Of a stretch of 38,480 nucleotides of DNA, positions 1 through 7,714 are shown one piece after another. The stretch covers positions 1-38,480 of the forward strand of contig NZ_JAKDKW010000016.1 in NCBI RefSeq assembly GCF_030453185.1, in the 5' to 3' direction. The position numbers and the translations under genes are program-made. The notes under the pieces were generated by a model. That model was not told the origin of the DNA. It saw only the letters and a program-made list of their open reading frames with translations, and searched no databases. Numbering within the stretch: the first letter of the stretch is position 1; every line of letters starts with the position of its first letter. This DNA comes from Yaniella sp. GTDB taxonomy: Bacteria; Actinomycetota; Actinomycetes; Actinomycetales; Micrococcaceae.

Positions 1-488
1 AGTGCTACCGCCAGTGGTTCGATCAGGGCGCCCTCTTCTAGCGCCATATCACCAATAGGGTGTACCCAACGTTTTTCAACCACGATGGACTGGGCCATAC
101 CACCGCCCCGACCGGAAATGCCGATGAAGCCCATTTGCTCACACAAGTTGTACTGACCCTGCTGACAGGCCCAACATGTGCCATCGACCATGAGTGGCTC
201 TACGACCACGCGATCGCCAACCTGCACGTGATCGACGTCGTGGGCGACTTCAGTGACGACACCAGAAAACTCATGCCCAAACACCACCGGTAGTACTTCG
301 CCTGAAAGCGCGTGCGGTTCGCTATCGGTGGGAGCCGGCGGTAGCGGTCCAGAGAAAAAGAGGGAGAGGTCAGACCCACACAGACCATTGAATGCCGGCG
401 CAATTTTTACCGAGCCATCGACGAGCTCAGGCTCTGGGATATCTTCGATGCGGACATCTTCTGTTCCGTAATATCTGACTGTTTTCAA
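1..488 (-). CDS. 2,3-butanediol dehydrogenase-like zinc alcohol dehydrogenase, C-terminus outside window
   Basis: Only the first 162 codons are in the window; the gene runs off the left edge. The protein opens MKTVRYYGTEDVRIEDIPEP, which matches the (R,R)-butanediol/sorbitol dehydrogenase branch of the medium-chain zinc alcohol dehydrogenases. Visible motifs are GLCGSD with the catalytic-zinc Cys at about residue 37, GHEFSG with the zinc His-Glu pair at 72-73, and the family-typical EQMGFIGISGRGGG near 117-130. The structural-zinc loop has Cys at 105, 108 and 116, but Asp where a first Cys would be; Bacillus BdhA is remembered as lacking this site too. The start is a TTG eight bases after GAGAGG; no ATG or GTG fits the conserved N-terminus better. 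It is divergent from the propionyl-CoA synthetase gene across a gap with palindromic sites. Expected reaction: NAD-dependent interconversion of 2,3-butanediol and acetoin; the exact substrate is inferred. Confidence 0.85.
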   Translation of the reverse strand, partial: MKTVRYYGTEDVRIEDIPEPELVDGSVKIAPAFNGLCGSDLSLFFSGPLPPAPTDSEPHALSGEVLPVVFGHEFSGVVTEVAHDVDHVQVGDRVVVEPLMVDGTCWACQQGQYNLCEQMGFIGISGRGGGMAQSIVVEKRWVHPIGDMALEEGALIEPLAVA

Positions 489-619
489 TGCAACAACCTC
501 TCAAGATGCGGCCGGAAAATGCCTGTGCTCCTATTCTTTCACCAGGGCAATTGGCCTTCAAGCACGCTGATCTGCAGGCGCAATGTTGCAAGGCCAGCAA
601 ACGTCACAGTCCACCTGTC

Positions 620-629
620 ATGTATACAT
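620..629. promoter_or_regulatory. Palindrome ATGTATACAT, putative GntR/FCD-type operator (copy 1)
   Basis: A perfect 10-base palindrome about 135 bases upstream of the dehydrogenase start. An identical copy lies at 1055-1064 ahead of the opposite gene. The TGTATACA core resembles sites of FCD-type GntR regulators. No GntR gene is in the window, so the binding protein is unknown. Confidence 0.4.
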
Positions 630-780
630 ACAAGTGTTCGACGCCGGGAAAAGAATTCTTTGAACTGATCGGGACACACAGGAAATGCTAGGAGATAGAC
701 TGCGCGCTGAGCACTGAAAAAACGTCACTGCCAGCCACACGTCTTCGGTGCTGCAGTAGGAAAGTTGGGAGAAAGTGTAG

Positions 781-812
781 AGCCCTGCAAACTCCACAGA
801 GTTTGCAGGGCT
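781..812 (-). terminator. Hairpin downstream of tRNA-Ser(GCU)
   Basis: A perfect 13-base-pair inverted repeat, AGCCCTGCAAACT / AGTTTGCAGGGCT, with a 6-base loop starts five bases beyond the CCA end of the tRNA. The downstream T tract on the minus strand is weak (ctacacttt), but position and stability fit a tRNA terminator. Confidence 0.75.
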
Positions 813-816
813 ATCC

Positions 817-908
817 TGGCGGAGGCGGGGGGATTCGAACCCCCGGTCCGCGTTTAAACAGACCCTTCATTAGCAGTGAAGTCCAATCGGCCTCTCTGGC
901 ACGCCTCC
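817..908 (-). tRNA. tRNA-Ser (anticodon GCU)
   Basis: The minus strand gives a class II tRNA with acceptor GGAGGCG/CGCCTCC, anticodon stem CTTCA/TGAAG and loop CTGCTAA (anticodon GCT). It has a long variable arm with a 6-pair stem (GGTCTG/CGGACC), T arm GGGGG-TTCGAAT-CCCCC, discriminator G and an encoded CCA. It reads AGC and AGU serine codons. A hairpin terminator follows. Confidence 0.95.
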
Positions 909-1108
909 GAGTTACTTGCGCGTTTCCGCGTCTAAATAACCCTTTTACCATATCGGACGAAAACGGATAGAGCAAAACGAACCTGGCGCTCCCCTGGAAT
1001 GTCTCCCGTCAGTTTGTCATGCACATCACAGGCGACTAATGTGTGATCCACGCAATGTATACATAAATGGTCTAATGGACAACATCGCGAAGTTTGCGAA
1101 GGAGCAGC
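909..1108. other. Upstream region of the propionyl-CoA synthetase gene
   Basis: No gene. It contains ATGTATACAT at 1055-1064 and a spaced inverted repeat, ATCACA (1024-1029) with TGTGAT (1042-1047). A possible -10 TCTAAT lies near 1070-1075, but no clear -35 partner could be assigned. Confidence 0.5.
1055..1064. promoter_or_regulatory. Palindrome ATGTATACAT, putative operator (copy 2)
   Basis: Identical to 620-629 and centred about 50 bases before the ATG of the synthetase gene, where it would overlap the promoter. Two identical 10-base palindromes in one divergent gap suggest a shared regulator; this is inferred from sequence only. Confidence 0.45.
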
Positions 1109-3028
1109 ATGGGTGAAGAAAAGTCGCAACAATCAGGTACCACCTACCGTGCAGTATTTGACCGGTCGGTTCGCCAACCCGCAGATTTCTGGCTCGAACA
1201 GGCAGATCTGCTCGATTGGCATACAGCACCTACCCGAGGGCTCGACTATGACGGGGCAGAGTCGTGGAAATGGTATCCCGATGGTCACCTGAACATCACG
1301 TACCAAGCATTAGACCGGTGGGTGAAAAATGGCCGAGGTGATCAACCCGCCGTTATCTGGGATTCGGCCATGACCGACCAGAAAGTCACCTATACTTACG
1401 CCGAACTGCTGGATCAGGTTGCGAGATTGGCCGCGGCACTGCGTGCCCAAGGGATTGAACGCGGGGACCGGGTACTGATCTACATGCCCATGATCCCTGA
1501 AGCCCTGATTGCCATGTTGGCCGTTGCGCGTCTTGGCGCTATCCATGTCGTCACCTTCGGCGGGTTTGCTCCCAAAGAAGTTGCCACCCGTCTTGATGAT
1601 GCCCAAGCCAAAGCAGTCATTGCCGCCAACGGTGGTATTGAACCGTCGAGGCCTATTCGCTATCTTCCGAATGTCGCTGAAGCCATCGAAATGGCCCAGC
1701 ACAAGCCTCAGGTTGTGCTGGTCAAACAGCGTCCGCAGATTGATGACAACATTGCCGATTTTGATTCGTCCTGGCTGGACTTTGATGAACAGCTGACCAC
1801 GCACCAGCCGATCGATGCGGTACCGGTGGCAGCAACTGATCCGCTGTATTTCCTGCACACATCTGGGACAACCTCGAAGCCTAAGGCGGTGATCCGTGAC
1901 CACGGCGGGTATGCGGTGTCTTCGGCTTGGTCGGTGCCTCAGGTGTATGACGTAGCGGCGGGGGAGACCATGTTCGTGGCCTCCGATGTTGGTTGGGTTG
2001 TGGGCCACACCTACATTGTGTATGCGCCGCTGATCGCTGGTGCTACGACCGTGGTCTATGAGGGCAAGCCCGTGGGGACTCCGGATGCAGGCGCATTCTG
2101 GCGAGTAGCTTCCGAGCACCAGGCAAAGATGATTTTCTCCGCACCAACGGCATACCGTGCTATCCGTGCTGCGGATCCAGCGGGAGAGCAGTGGAAAAAA
2201 TACGATATGTCCGCGCTGGAGAATGTGTTCTCAGCCGGTGAGCGGCTCGATGAGGATACCTACCACTGGTTGGCGGAAGTCACTGGCAAGCCGGTAGTGG
2301 ACCACTGGTGGCAGACCGAAACCGGTTGGCCCATTGTGGCAAACATGCGAGGACTGGATCCGATGCCGATGAAACCTGGTTCGCCCTCGGTGCCCGTGCC
2401 CGGCTATGACGTCGGTGTGGTCAATCCGCTGGGTGAGCCTCTTGGACCGGGTAACGAAGGCAATATTGTCATCAGGCTACCTCTACCGCCCGGTGCCATG
2501 GTGGGGCTGTACGGTGAGCCGGAACGCTTCCATTCGTCGTATATGGCTGCTTTCCCGGGCTTCTACGAAACCGGTGATACCGGATATATCGACGACGACG
2601 GTTACGTTTTTGTGCTGGGCCGTTCCGACGACGTCATCAATGTCGCAGGCCACCGGCTGTCCACCGGCACGTTGGAGTCAGTCATAGCTGATCACCCGGT
2701 CGTTGCCGAAACCGCTGTCATCGGTGTGGCAGACGGTATCAAGGGGCAAAAACCTGTTGCCTATGTGGTGTTGACCGCCGGTGCAGACATCACGCCTGAA
2801 CAACTGTCGAAAGAACTGGTTGCCAAAGTACGCAAAGACTTCGGTGCAGTGGCGGCCTTCCGCGATGTCGAGGTTGTCTCGGCGCTGCCGAAGACCCGTT
2901 CAGGCAAGATTCTGCGCCGGACGATGCGCTCCATTGTCGAGGGCGAGGAGTTCTCCGCACCCGCGACCATCGATGATCCGGATGTACTGGAATCCTTTGC
3001 CGGACAAACCCGGCGCTGGGAGATCTAG
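1109..3028 (+). CDS. prpE: Propionyl-CoA synthetase-like AMP-forming acyl-CoA ligase
   Basis: A 639-residue member of the ANL adenylating superfamily in the PrpE/ACSS3 branch. It should activate propionate, or another short acid, with ATP and CoA in the cytoplasm. The phosphate loop at about 250-260 reads HTSGTTSKPKA, where the family normally has TSGTTGKPKG, so two conserved glycines are replaced. Later come WWQTETGWP, YETGDTGYIDDDGYV and the subfamily signature GRSDDVINVAGHRLSTG. The C-terminal KTRSGKILRR holds the adenylation lysine near residue 600. The ATG is chosen because GAAGGAG lies five bases before it; an upstream in-frame TTG at 1094 has no site. Its stop interlocks with that of pcaR in the four bases CTAG. 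The role beside aromatic genes is unclear; acetate or another acid could be the true substrate. Confidence 0.88.
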   Translation: MGEEKSQQSGTTYRAVFDRSVRQPADFWLEQADLLDWHTAPTRGLDYDGAESWKWYPDGHLNITYQALDRWVKNGRGDQPAVIWDSAMTDQKVTYTYAELLDQVARLAAALRAQGIERGDRVLIYMPMIPEALIAMLAVARLGAIHVVTFGGFAPKEVATRLDDAQAKAVIAANGGIEPSRPIRYLPNVAEAIEMAQHKPQVVLVKQRPQIDDNIADFDSSWLDFDEQLTTHQPIDAVPVAATDPLYFLHTSGTTSKPKAVIRDHGGYAVSSAWSVPQVYDVAAGETMFVASDVGWVVGHTYIVYAPLIAGATTVVYEGKPVGTPDAGAFWRVASEHQAKMIFSAPTAYRAIRAADPAGEQWKKYDMSALENVFSAGERLDEDTYHWLAEVTGKPVVDHWWQTETGWPIVANMRGLDPMPMKPGSPSVPVPGYDVGVVNPLGEPLGPGNEGNIVIRLPLPPGAMVGLYGEPERFHSSYMAAFPGFYETGDTGYIDDDGYVFVLGRSDDVINVAGHRLSTGTLESVIADHPVVAETAVIGVADGIKGQKPVAYVVLTAGADITPEQLSKELVAKVRKDFGAVAAFRDVEVVSALPKTRSGKILRRTMRSIVEGEEFSAPATIDDPDVLESFAGQTRRWEI

Positions 3029-3783
3029 AGGGCATTGGAGACCTCATCGGCTGCTGCTTGCAGTGCAGGCAGCAGTTCGGTGAGATCCTCGGGCGTATGC
3101 TGAGTCACCGCAATCGACGTGTTCATCGCGGCAACGGTTTTTCCGGCCCGATTGCGAATTGGGACCGCCACGGAGGCCAGGCCGACCTCGAGTTCCTCGG
3201 TAATCACAGCGAATCCTTGCGCGCGGATTTTAGAGATCTCGCTCCGCAGCCATGACGGGTCAGTCATGGTGTAGTCGGTGACCTCGGTTAGATCCGCTTG
3301 GGCGAAATACGCTTCGAGCTCGGCGTCGGATAAACCGGCTAACAGCACGCGACCCATGGAGGTGGCATAGGCGGGAAAACGAGTTCCCACCGTGATGTTG
3401 ATCCGCATGATCGAAGTGGTTTCTTGCCGGGCAATATAGACGACATCGGTGGTATCGAGCACGGATACCGAGGTGGATTGTCCCAGTTGCTTCGACAGGT
3501 TCGCCAAGACCGGATCGACCAGTTCTACCAGCGGCTGGGAAGACAAGTAAGCAAAACCCAGGTTCATCACCTTTGGGGTCAGCTGAAAACTCTTATCACC
3601 GGCCCTCATGTACCCCAGAGACACTAAGGTATGGAGGAAACGCCGCACGGTTGCACGAGAAAGGCCGGTGGCTTCTGCAGCTTCGGTGAGTGTCATCGTC
3701 GGCGTTTGCCCAAAGGCCTCGATGACCTCGAGGCCTCGGGCAAACGACTGAACGAATAAGCCCGTATTATTTGCTGGTTGCAT
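3025..3783 (-). CDS. pcaR: IclR-family regulator, PcaR-like
   Basis: A 252-residue IclR-family regulator. The winged helix-turn-helix is at about 30-60 (TLTEAAEATGLSRATVRRF). The rest is the effector-binding domain with YIARQETTSIMRINITVGTR and the family-typical YATSMGRVLLAGL. The wording is close to the PcaR/PcaU/PobR group that senses protocatechuate or 3-oxoadipate. It is the last gene of pcaF-pcaI-pcaJ-pcaR and its ATG lies inside the end of pcaJ (17-base overlap), so translation is probably coupled. A TTG one codon upstream is the only rival start. The likely operator is the tandem box at 6367-6400 before pcaF, giving self-control of the operon. IclR proteins of this group usually act as effector-dependent activators; that is family knowledge, not seen here. 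Confidence 0.88.
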   Translation of the reverse strand: MQPANNTGLFVQSFARGLEVIEAFGQTPTMTLTEAAEATGLSRATVRRFLHTLVSLGYMRAGDKSFQLTPKVMNLGFAYLSSQPLVELVDPVLANLSKQLGQSTSVSVLDTTDVVYIARQETTSIMRINITVGTRFPAYATSMGRVLLAGLSDAELEAYFAQADLTEVTDYTMTDPSWLRSEISKIRAQGFAVITEELEVGLASVAVPIRNRAGKTVAAMNTSIAVTQHTPEDLTELLPALQAAADEVSNAL

Positions 3784-4423
3784 CAACGAAGTGGATGTCG
3801 GACTTTGAGGACAGCTCCTCGAAGCTCAGACCAAACAGTGCCAGTACTTCAACGGTGCCGGAATCTGAGAGTTCGAAGATACCATGATCGGTGTACAAGC
3901 GGGAAACGCAGCCGACACCGGTCAGTGGATAGGTAGCTTCTGGTACCAGTTTGATGTCGCCGTCACGGGTAAACAGGTTCATCATCACATAGACGCGTTT
4001 GGCGCCGATGGCCAAGTCCATGGCTCCACCGACAGCCGGGATCGCGTCTTCAGCGCCCGTGTGCCAGTTCGCCAGGTCGCCGGTTGCCGAGACCTGGAAG
4101 GCTCCCAGCACACAGACATCGAGGTGGCCGCCGCGCATGATCGCAAATGAGTCGGCCTGGTGGAAGAACGCTGCACCAGGGGTTTCGGTCACCGGGACTT
4201 TGCCGGCGTTAATCAGATCGATGTCAACTTCGGACTCCTCGGCAGCCCGCCCCATGCCCAGCATGCCGTTTTCGGTGTGCAGGGTAACATCGTGTTCGGA
4301 GGTCAGGTAGTTGGATACCAGAGTTGGTTGTCCGATGCCGAGATTGACGAATGAACCGGCTTCGATGTCGTCGGCGACGAGCTGTGCCAGGGTATTACGG
4401 TCAACTTTTTCGCTACGTAGCAT
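3767..4423 (-). CDS. pcaJ: 3-oxoadipate CoA-transferase subunit B
   Basis: A 218-residue beta subunit of a family I CoA transferase. It pairs with the preceding gene product to move CoA from succinyl-CoA to 3-oxoadipate. The catalytic glutamate lies in HTENGMLGMG at about residue 51. GKVPVTETPGAAFF, HLDVCVLGAFQVS and GDLANW are typical of the PcaJ/ScoB line. Its ATG shares one base with the stop of pcaI (TAATG), and its end overlaps pcaR by 17 bases. An acetoacetate (Sco/Ato) enzyme would look much the same; the pca setting decides the name. Confidence 0.93.
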   Translation of the reverse strand: MLRSEKVDRNTLAQLVADDIEAGSFVNLGIGQPTLVSNYLTSEHDVTLHTENGMLGMGRAAEESEVDIDLINAGKVPVTETPGAAFFHQADSFAIMRGGHLDVCVLGAFQVSATGDLANWHTGAEDAIPAVGGAMDLAIGAKRVYVMMNLFTRDGDIKLVPEATYPLTGVGCVSRLYTDHGIFELSDSGTVEVLALFGLSFEELSSKSDIHFVDATSK

Positions 4424-5130
4424 TATTTCGCTCCTTGTGCACGCTCGCGTGCGGCCAGTTCAGTGGACTGGGTTTGAATGGCGACCATCACATCGGTGTA
4501 GATCGATGTGGTCACAATGTTTTCTGGATCAAGGGTTCCGGTCGGCAGAATCTCTTCGACCTGTGCAATGGTTTGCTTGGCCGCGGTAGCCATGACCGGA
4601 CCGAAGTTGCGTGCCGTCTTGCGGTACACCAGGTTGCCTTTTTCGTCGGCCTGGAACGCTTTGATCAGTGCGACGTCACCGTGGATCGGGTACTCCAGCA
4701 CATAGTTGCGACCGTTGATCTCACGAACTTCTTTGCCTTCGGCCAGTCGCGTCCCGTAACCGGTTGGTGTAAAGAAAGCGCCAATACCAGCCCCGGCGGC
4801 ACGCAGACGCTCGGCAAGGTTGCCCTGCGGTACGAGTTCTAACTCAATTTCGCCGGCACGGTAGGCCTCATCGAAATGCCAGGAGTCAGACTGGCGGGGG
4901 AAGGAGCAAATAATCTTGTTGACGCGGCGCTCTTTAATCAAGAGGGCCAGGCCGGCGTCAGCCTGGCCGGCGTTATTATTGACGACGGTTAGGTCCTTTG
5001 CGCCTGACTCCAACAGGGCTTCGATGAGTTCCATGGGCTGGCCGGCATCGCCGAAACCACCCATGAGCACCGTTGAGCCGTCAGAAATATTGGCGACCGC
5101 ATCGGCAGCGGTATCTGCAATCTTAGTCAT
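4423..5130 (-). CDS. pcaI: 3-oxoadipate CoA-transferase subunit A
   Basis: A 235-residue alpha subunit of the family I CoA transferase. It has the glycine-rich loop MGGFGDAGQP near residues 23-32, then VVNNNAG and ELVPQGNLAERLRAAGAGI. The ATG is chosen because AAAGGAAA lies just upstream and MTKIADTAADAV fits the family; a longer open frame has no site. The upstream thiolase gene ends ten bases before this start, and its TAA runs into the ribosome site (TAAAGG), so the two should be tightly coupled. It works as a complex with PcaJ. Confidence 0.93.
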   Translation of the reverse strand: MTKIADTAADAVANISDGSTVLMGGFGDAGQPMELIEALLESGAKDLTVVNNNAGQADAGLALLIKERRVNKIICSFPRQSDSWHFDEAYRAGEIELELVPQGNLAERLRAAGAGIGAFFTPTGYGTRLAEGKEVREINGRNYVLEYPIHGDVALIKAFQADEKGNLVYRKTARNFGPVMATAAKQTIAQVEEILPTGTLDPENIVTTSIYTDVMVAIQTQSTELAARERAQGAK

Positions 5131-5140
5131 ATCGTTTCCT

Positions 5141-6334
5141 TTACTCAGTGGCGTCTTCGTTTTCAACCACCATGGCAACACCCTGGCCCACACCAACGCA
5201 CAGTGCGGCCAGACCCCAACGGCGGTTTTCAGCTTTCAATCGACGTGCCAGGGTGCCCAGCACGCGGGAGCCCGAGGCACCCAGCGGGTGGCCTAGCGCA
5301 ATTGCGCCGCCCCAAGCGTTCACACGCTCATCGTCCAGGGCAATGCCCCAGGAGTCCAGGTTGACCAGCACTTGTGCGGCGAAAGCTTCGTTGAGCTCTA
5401 TGGCCCCGATCTGGTCCCAGGTAATGCCTGCGCGCTCTAGTGCCAGGTTGGCAGCTGGTACCGGTGCTTCGCCAAAGTACTGTGGTTCATTGGCTGCGAC
5501 ACCGCGGGAGACGACGCGCACCAGTGGGTCAGCGCCCAGGGTGGTGGCAGCTTGTTCGGAACCCATCAGGACTACACCGGCGCCATCGTTCATGGACGAT
5601 GCGTTGCCGGCGGTTACGGTGCCGTTCTCTTGACGGAACACCGTGCGAAGGCCAGACAGCGTGTCAACGGTGGTTTCTGGGCGAATGGTTTCGTCGCGGG
5701 TCACCTCATCGATGGGCACGACGAGGTTGTCGTAATGGCCGGCTTCCCACGCGGCATTGGCCCGCTGGTGTGACAGTGCGGCGTATTGGTCCTGGCGGTC
5801 ACGGGAGACTTCGTATTTTTCAACGAGTTGCTCGGTTGCCTCACCAAGTGAAACGGTCCATGCCTTGGGCATGTCTGGGTTGATCAGGCGCCAGCCCAGC
5901 GTGGTGGAGACCATCTGGCTGTTGCCGGCGGGGTAGGCGCGCTCTGGCTTCGGCATGACATATGGGGCACGCGACATAGATTCGGTTCCACCGGTAATCA
6001 CCAGCTGGTTGTCGCCGGATCCGATTGAATAACTACCGTGGAAGGCGGCGTCCAGGGACGAGCCGCACAGGCGGTTGACGGTCACACCTGGAATGGAGGT
6101 CGGCAGGCCGGCCAGCAGGGTGGCCATGCGGGCGACGTTGCGGTTTTCTTCACCGGCGCCGTTGGCATTACCAAAGACGACGTCGTCGATGGCGTTGCGA
6201 TCCAGGTTCGGGTAGCGCTCGAAAAGTTTAGTGATGACGGTTGCGGCGAGATCATCCGGGCGAACACCGGCGAGTCCGCCGCCGAGCCGACCAAAGGGAG
6301 TGCGTAATGCGTCGTAAATATATACCTGCTGCAT
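5141..6334 (-). CDS. pcaF: 3-oxoadipyl-CoA thiolase
   Basis: A 397-residue thiolase that would cleave 3-oxoadipyl-CoA to succinyl-CoA and acetyl-CoA, the last step of the pathway. The active-site residues are all present: Cys90 in VNRLCGSSLDA, the histidine near 349 in GGAIALGHPLGASG, and the second cysteine near 379 in LCVGVGQG. The ATG is chosen for GGAAGGAAT immediately upstream; a longer frame adds 19 residues without a site. A terminator separates it from pcaL, so pcaF heads its own unit (pcaF-I-J-R). The 180-base gap carries the tandem palindromic boxes. A general acetyl-CoA acetyltransferase is the alternative, made unlikely by the neighbours. Confidence 0.93.
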   Translation of the reverse strand: MQQVYIYDALRTPFGRLGGGLAGVRPDDLAATVITKLFERYPNLDRNAIDDVVFGNANGAGEENRNVARMATLLAGLPTSIPGVTVNRLCGSSLDAAFHGSYSIGSGDNQLVITGGTESMSRAPYVMPKPERAYPAGNSQMVSTTLGWRLINPDMPKAWTVSLGEATEQLVEKYEVSRDRQDQYAALSHQRANAAWEAGHYDNLVVPIDEVTRDETIRPETTVDTLSGLRTVFRQENGTVTAGNASSMNDGAGVVLMGSEQAATTLGADPLVRVVSRGVAANEPQYFGEAPVPAANLALERAGITWDQIGAIELNEAFAAQVLVNLDSWGIALDDERVNAWGGAIALGHPLGASGSRVLGTLARRLKAENRRWGLAALCVGVGQGVAMVVENEDATE

Positions 6335-6366
6335 GATTCCTTCCGAGCCTGAAGCAAAAACATTAT

Positions 6367-6400
6367 GTTCGCTGTGCGAACTATAGTTCACTCTGCGATA
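6367..6400 (-). promoter_or_regulatory. Tandem PcaR-type operator in front of pcaF
   Basis: Box 1 (6367-6381) is a perfect palindrome, GTTCGC-TGT-GCGAAC. Box 2 (6386-6400), GTTCACTCTGCGATA, matches it at 11 of 15 positions and starts 19 bases away, about two helical turns. On the coding strand box 1 reads GTTCGCACAGCGAAC. The Pseudomonas putida PcaR site, as I remember it, is GTTCGATAATCGCAC (11 of 15 identical). Candidate -10 hexamers, TATAGT and CATAAT, lie between and beside the boxes. Confidence 0.6.
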
Positions 6401-6464
6401 CTTTGAGTTTAGCTGATGCGACTGATGCGCGAAAGGGGTTCGTCACAAATGCGCTGAAGGTGAT

Positions 6465-6500
6465 AAAAAATCCGGCCCAATCGGATGATTGGACCGGATT
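6465..6500 (-). terminator. Rho-independent terminator after pcaL
   Basis: The inverted repeat AATCCGGCCCAATC / GATTGGACCGGATT (one C-A mismatch, loop GGAT) is followed on the minus strand by a run of six or more T. It ends the pobA-to-pcaL unit and isolates pcaF. Confidence 0.85.
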
Positions 6501-6514
6501 CATGTGGATCGAGA

Positions 6515-7714
6515 CTAGGCTTCTTCGGTGTCGTATTCCGCCAGCGCCTGTTTGGCAACCGAGAATGCCACATTAGCAGCTGGTACCGAACAGTAGATGG
6601 CTGTTTGGAGCAGGATTTCCTTGATCTCATCGACGCTGAGTCCGTTGCGACGTGCTGCCTTGACGTGCATGGCGAGTTCATCCCAATACTTTCCAGCCAC
6701 CATCGCGGTCAGCGTGACGGCCGAACGCATGCGACGGTCGAGCCCTGGGCGGGTCCAAATGGTGCCCCACGCATAGCGGGTGATCATCTCTTGGAAGTCC
6801 CTGGTGAAGTCGTCGGTATTGGCGTTGGCGCGATCAACGTGTCCATCGGACAGCACTTGGCGACGAACGGCCATGCCGGCATCATAAACTTCCGTGGTTG
6901 TTTGTTCATCGGAGGGCTGTTGTACGAGCTGGCCCGAGAAGAAGGCGTGCAAAATCTGTGCAGTGCCTTCGGGATCTTCGGTTGGTGCTTGATGCGCCAC
7001 ATTTTCCAATACGGCCATCTGACCGTGTTGAACGGTCGCGGCCACGTTTTCCGCGTGTTCCGGTGGTGACACCGGGTCTACTTCTCCGACTAGCGCCAAC
7101 AGCGGCGTCTGAATTTCGGCCAGCTGGTCGGTCATATCGAAGTGCGACAGTGCGATCGAAGCGTGCGCGTAGGAGTGACGGTCCGCATTTTGAAGCGAGT
7201 GCAATAACGCGGTGGCTTCGGTCGGATGCGCATCGATGAAGCCCTCGGCAAACCAAGTTTTTGCCGAGCGTTCAACCATGGCCGGGGTACCTGCTGTGGA
7301 TACATATTCGGCCCGCTCTTGCCACGCCTCAGGGGTGCCGAATTTTGGTGAGGAACACACCATTGCTACTCGTTCAAAAACATCGCCGTGGTTCGCTGCG
7401 ATACGCTGCGCGACTGCTCCAGATAAAGAGACGCCGGCAAAGTATGCTTTTCGATCGGTGCCGTCAATGGCCTCGGAAGCTAAACGTGCAGCGATATTGG
7501 CGAGGTCATCGAGTTCCCACTGTTCTGTAGAGGCCTCGGAGCGTCCGTGACCGGGTAGGTCGTAGCCGAGGATTTCATAGTCGTTGGCCAACAGTTGTGC
7601 AGCTTTGCCCCACAGCGGCTCCACTGCGGTCCCGATGCCGGGTCCCAGAACGAGCAGTGGCTTGGCGGGGTTGTGGTCGGTGAACTGAATACCGGCGATC
7701 TTTGGTTCGGTCAT
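6515..7714 (-). CDS. pcaL: Fused 3-oxoadipate enol-lactonase / 4-carboxymuconolactone decarboxylase
   Basis: A 399-residue bifunctional protein. Residues 1 to about 260 are an alpha/beta hydrolase (PcaD) with YDLPGHGRS, nucleophile Ser96 in AGVSLSG, acid in LVGEVDPVSP and histidine in ENVAHQAPTEDP. The nucleophile elbow is G-x-S-x-S-G where Gly-Gly is usual. Residues from about 275 are a carboxymuconolactone decarboxylase (PcaC) domain with GMAVRRQVLSDGHVDRA, FTRDFQEMITRYAWG and IYCSVPAAN. Together they take 4-carboxymuconolactone to 3-oxoadipate, so no separate pcaC or pcaD is needed; this fusion is known from actinobacteria. The ATG overlaps the pcaB stop as ATGA; an in-frame GTG at 7723 is the alternative. 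It is the last gene before the terminator. Confidence 0.94.
   Translation of the reverse strand: MTEPKIAGIQFTDHNPAKPLLVLGPGIGTAVEPLWGKAAQLLANDYEILGYDLPGHGRSEASTEQWELDDLANIAARLASEAIDGTDRKAYFAGVSLSGAVAQRIAANHGDVFERVAMVCSSPKFGTPEAWQERAEYVSTAGTPAMVERSAKTWFAEGFIDAHPTEATALLHSLQNADRHSYAHASIALSHFDMTDQLAEIQTPLLALVGEVDPVSPPEHAENVAATVQHGQMAVLENVAHQAPTEDPEGTAQILHAFFSGQLVQQPSDEQTTTEVYDAGMAVRRQVLSDGHVDRANANTDDFTRDFQEMITRYAWGTIWTRPGLDRRMRSAVTLTAMVAGKYWDELAMHVKAARRNGLSVDEIKEILLQTAIYCSVPAANVAFSVAKQALAEYDTEEA

Larger units (their letters stand above)
489..816. other. Intergenic region between the dehydrogenase gene and tRNA-Ser(GCU)
   Basis: No credible gene; the short open frames here lack ribosome sites and recognisable sequence. 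It holds the palindrome at 620-629 and the hairpin at 781-812. The rest shows no structure I can interpret. Confidence 0.6.

Noticed and set aside
1310-2119. Long minus-strand open frame (269 codons) inside the acyl-CoA synthetase gene
   Set aside because: It is an antisense shadow of a clearly recognised gene, rich in His, Arg and Gly, with no ribosome site or family pattern.
4351-4842. Plus-strand open frame across pcaI and pcaJ
   Set aside because: Shadow of two well-defined genes on the other strand.
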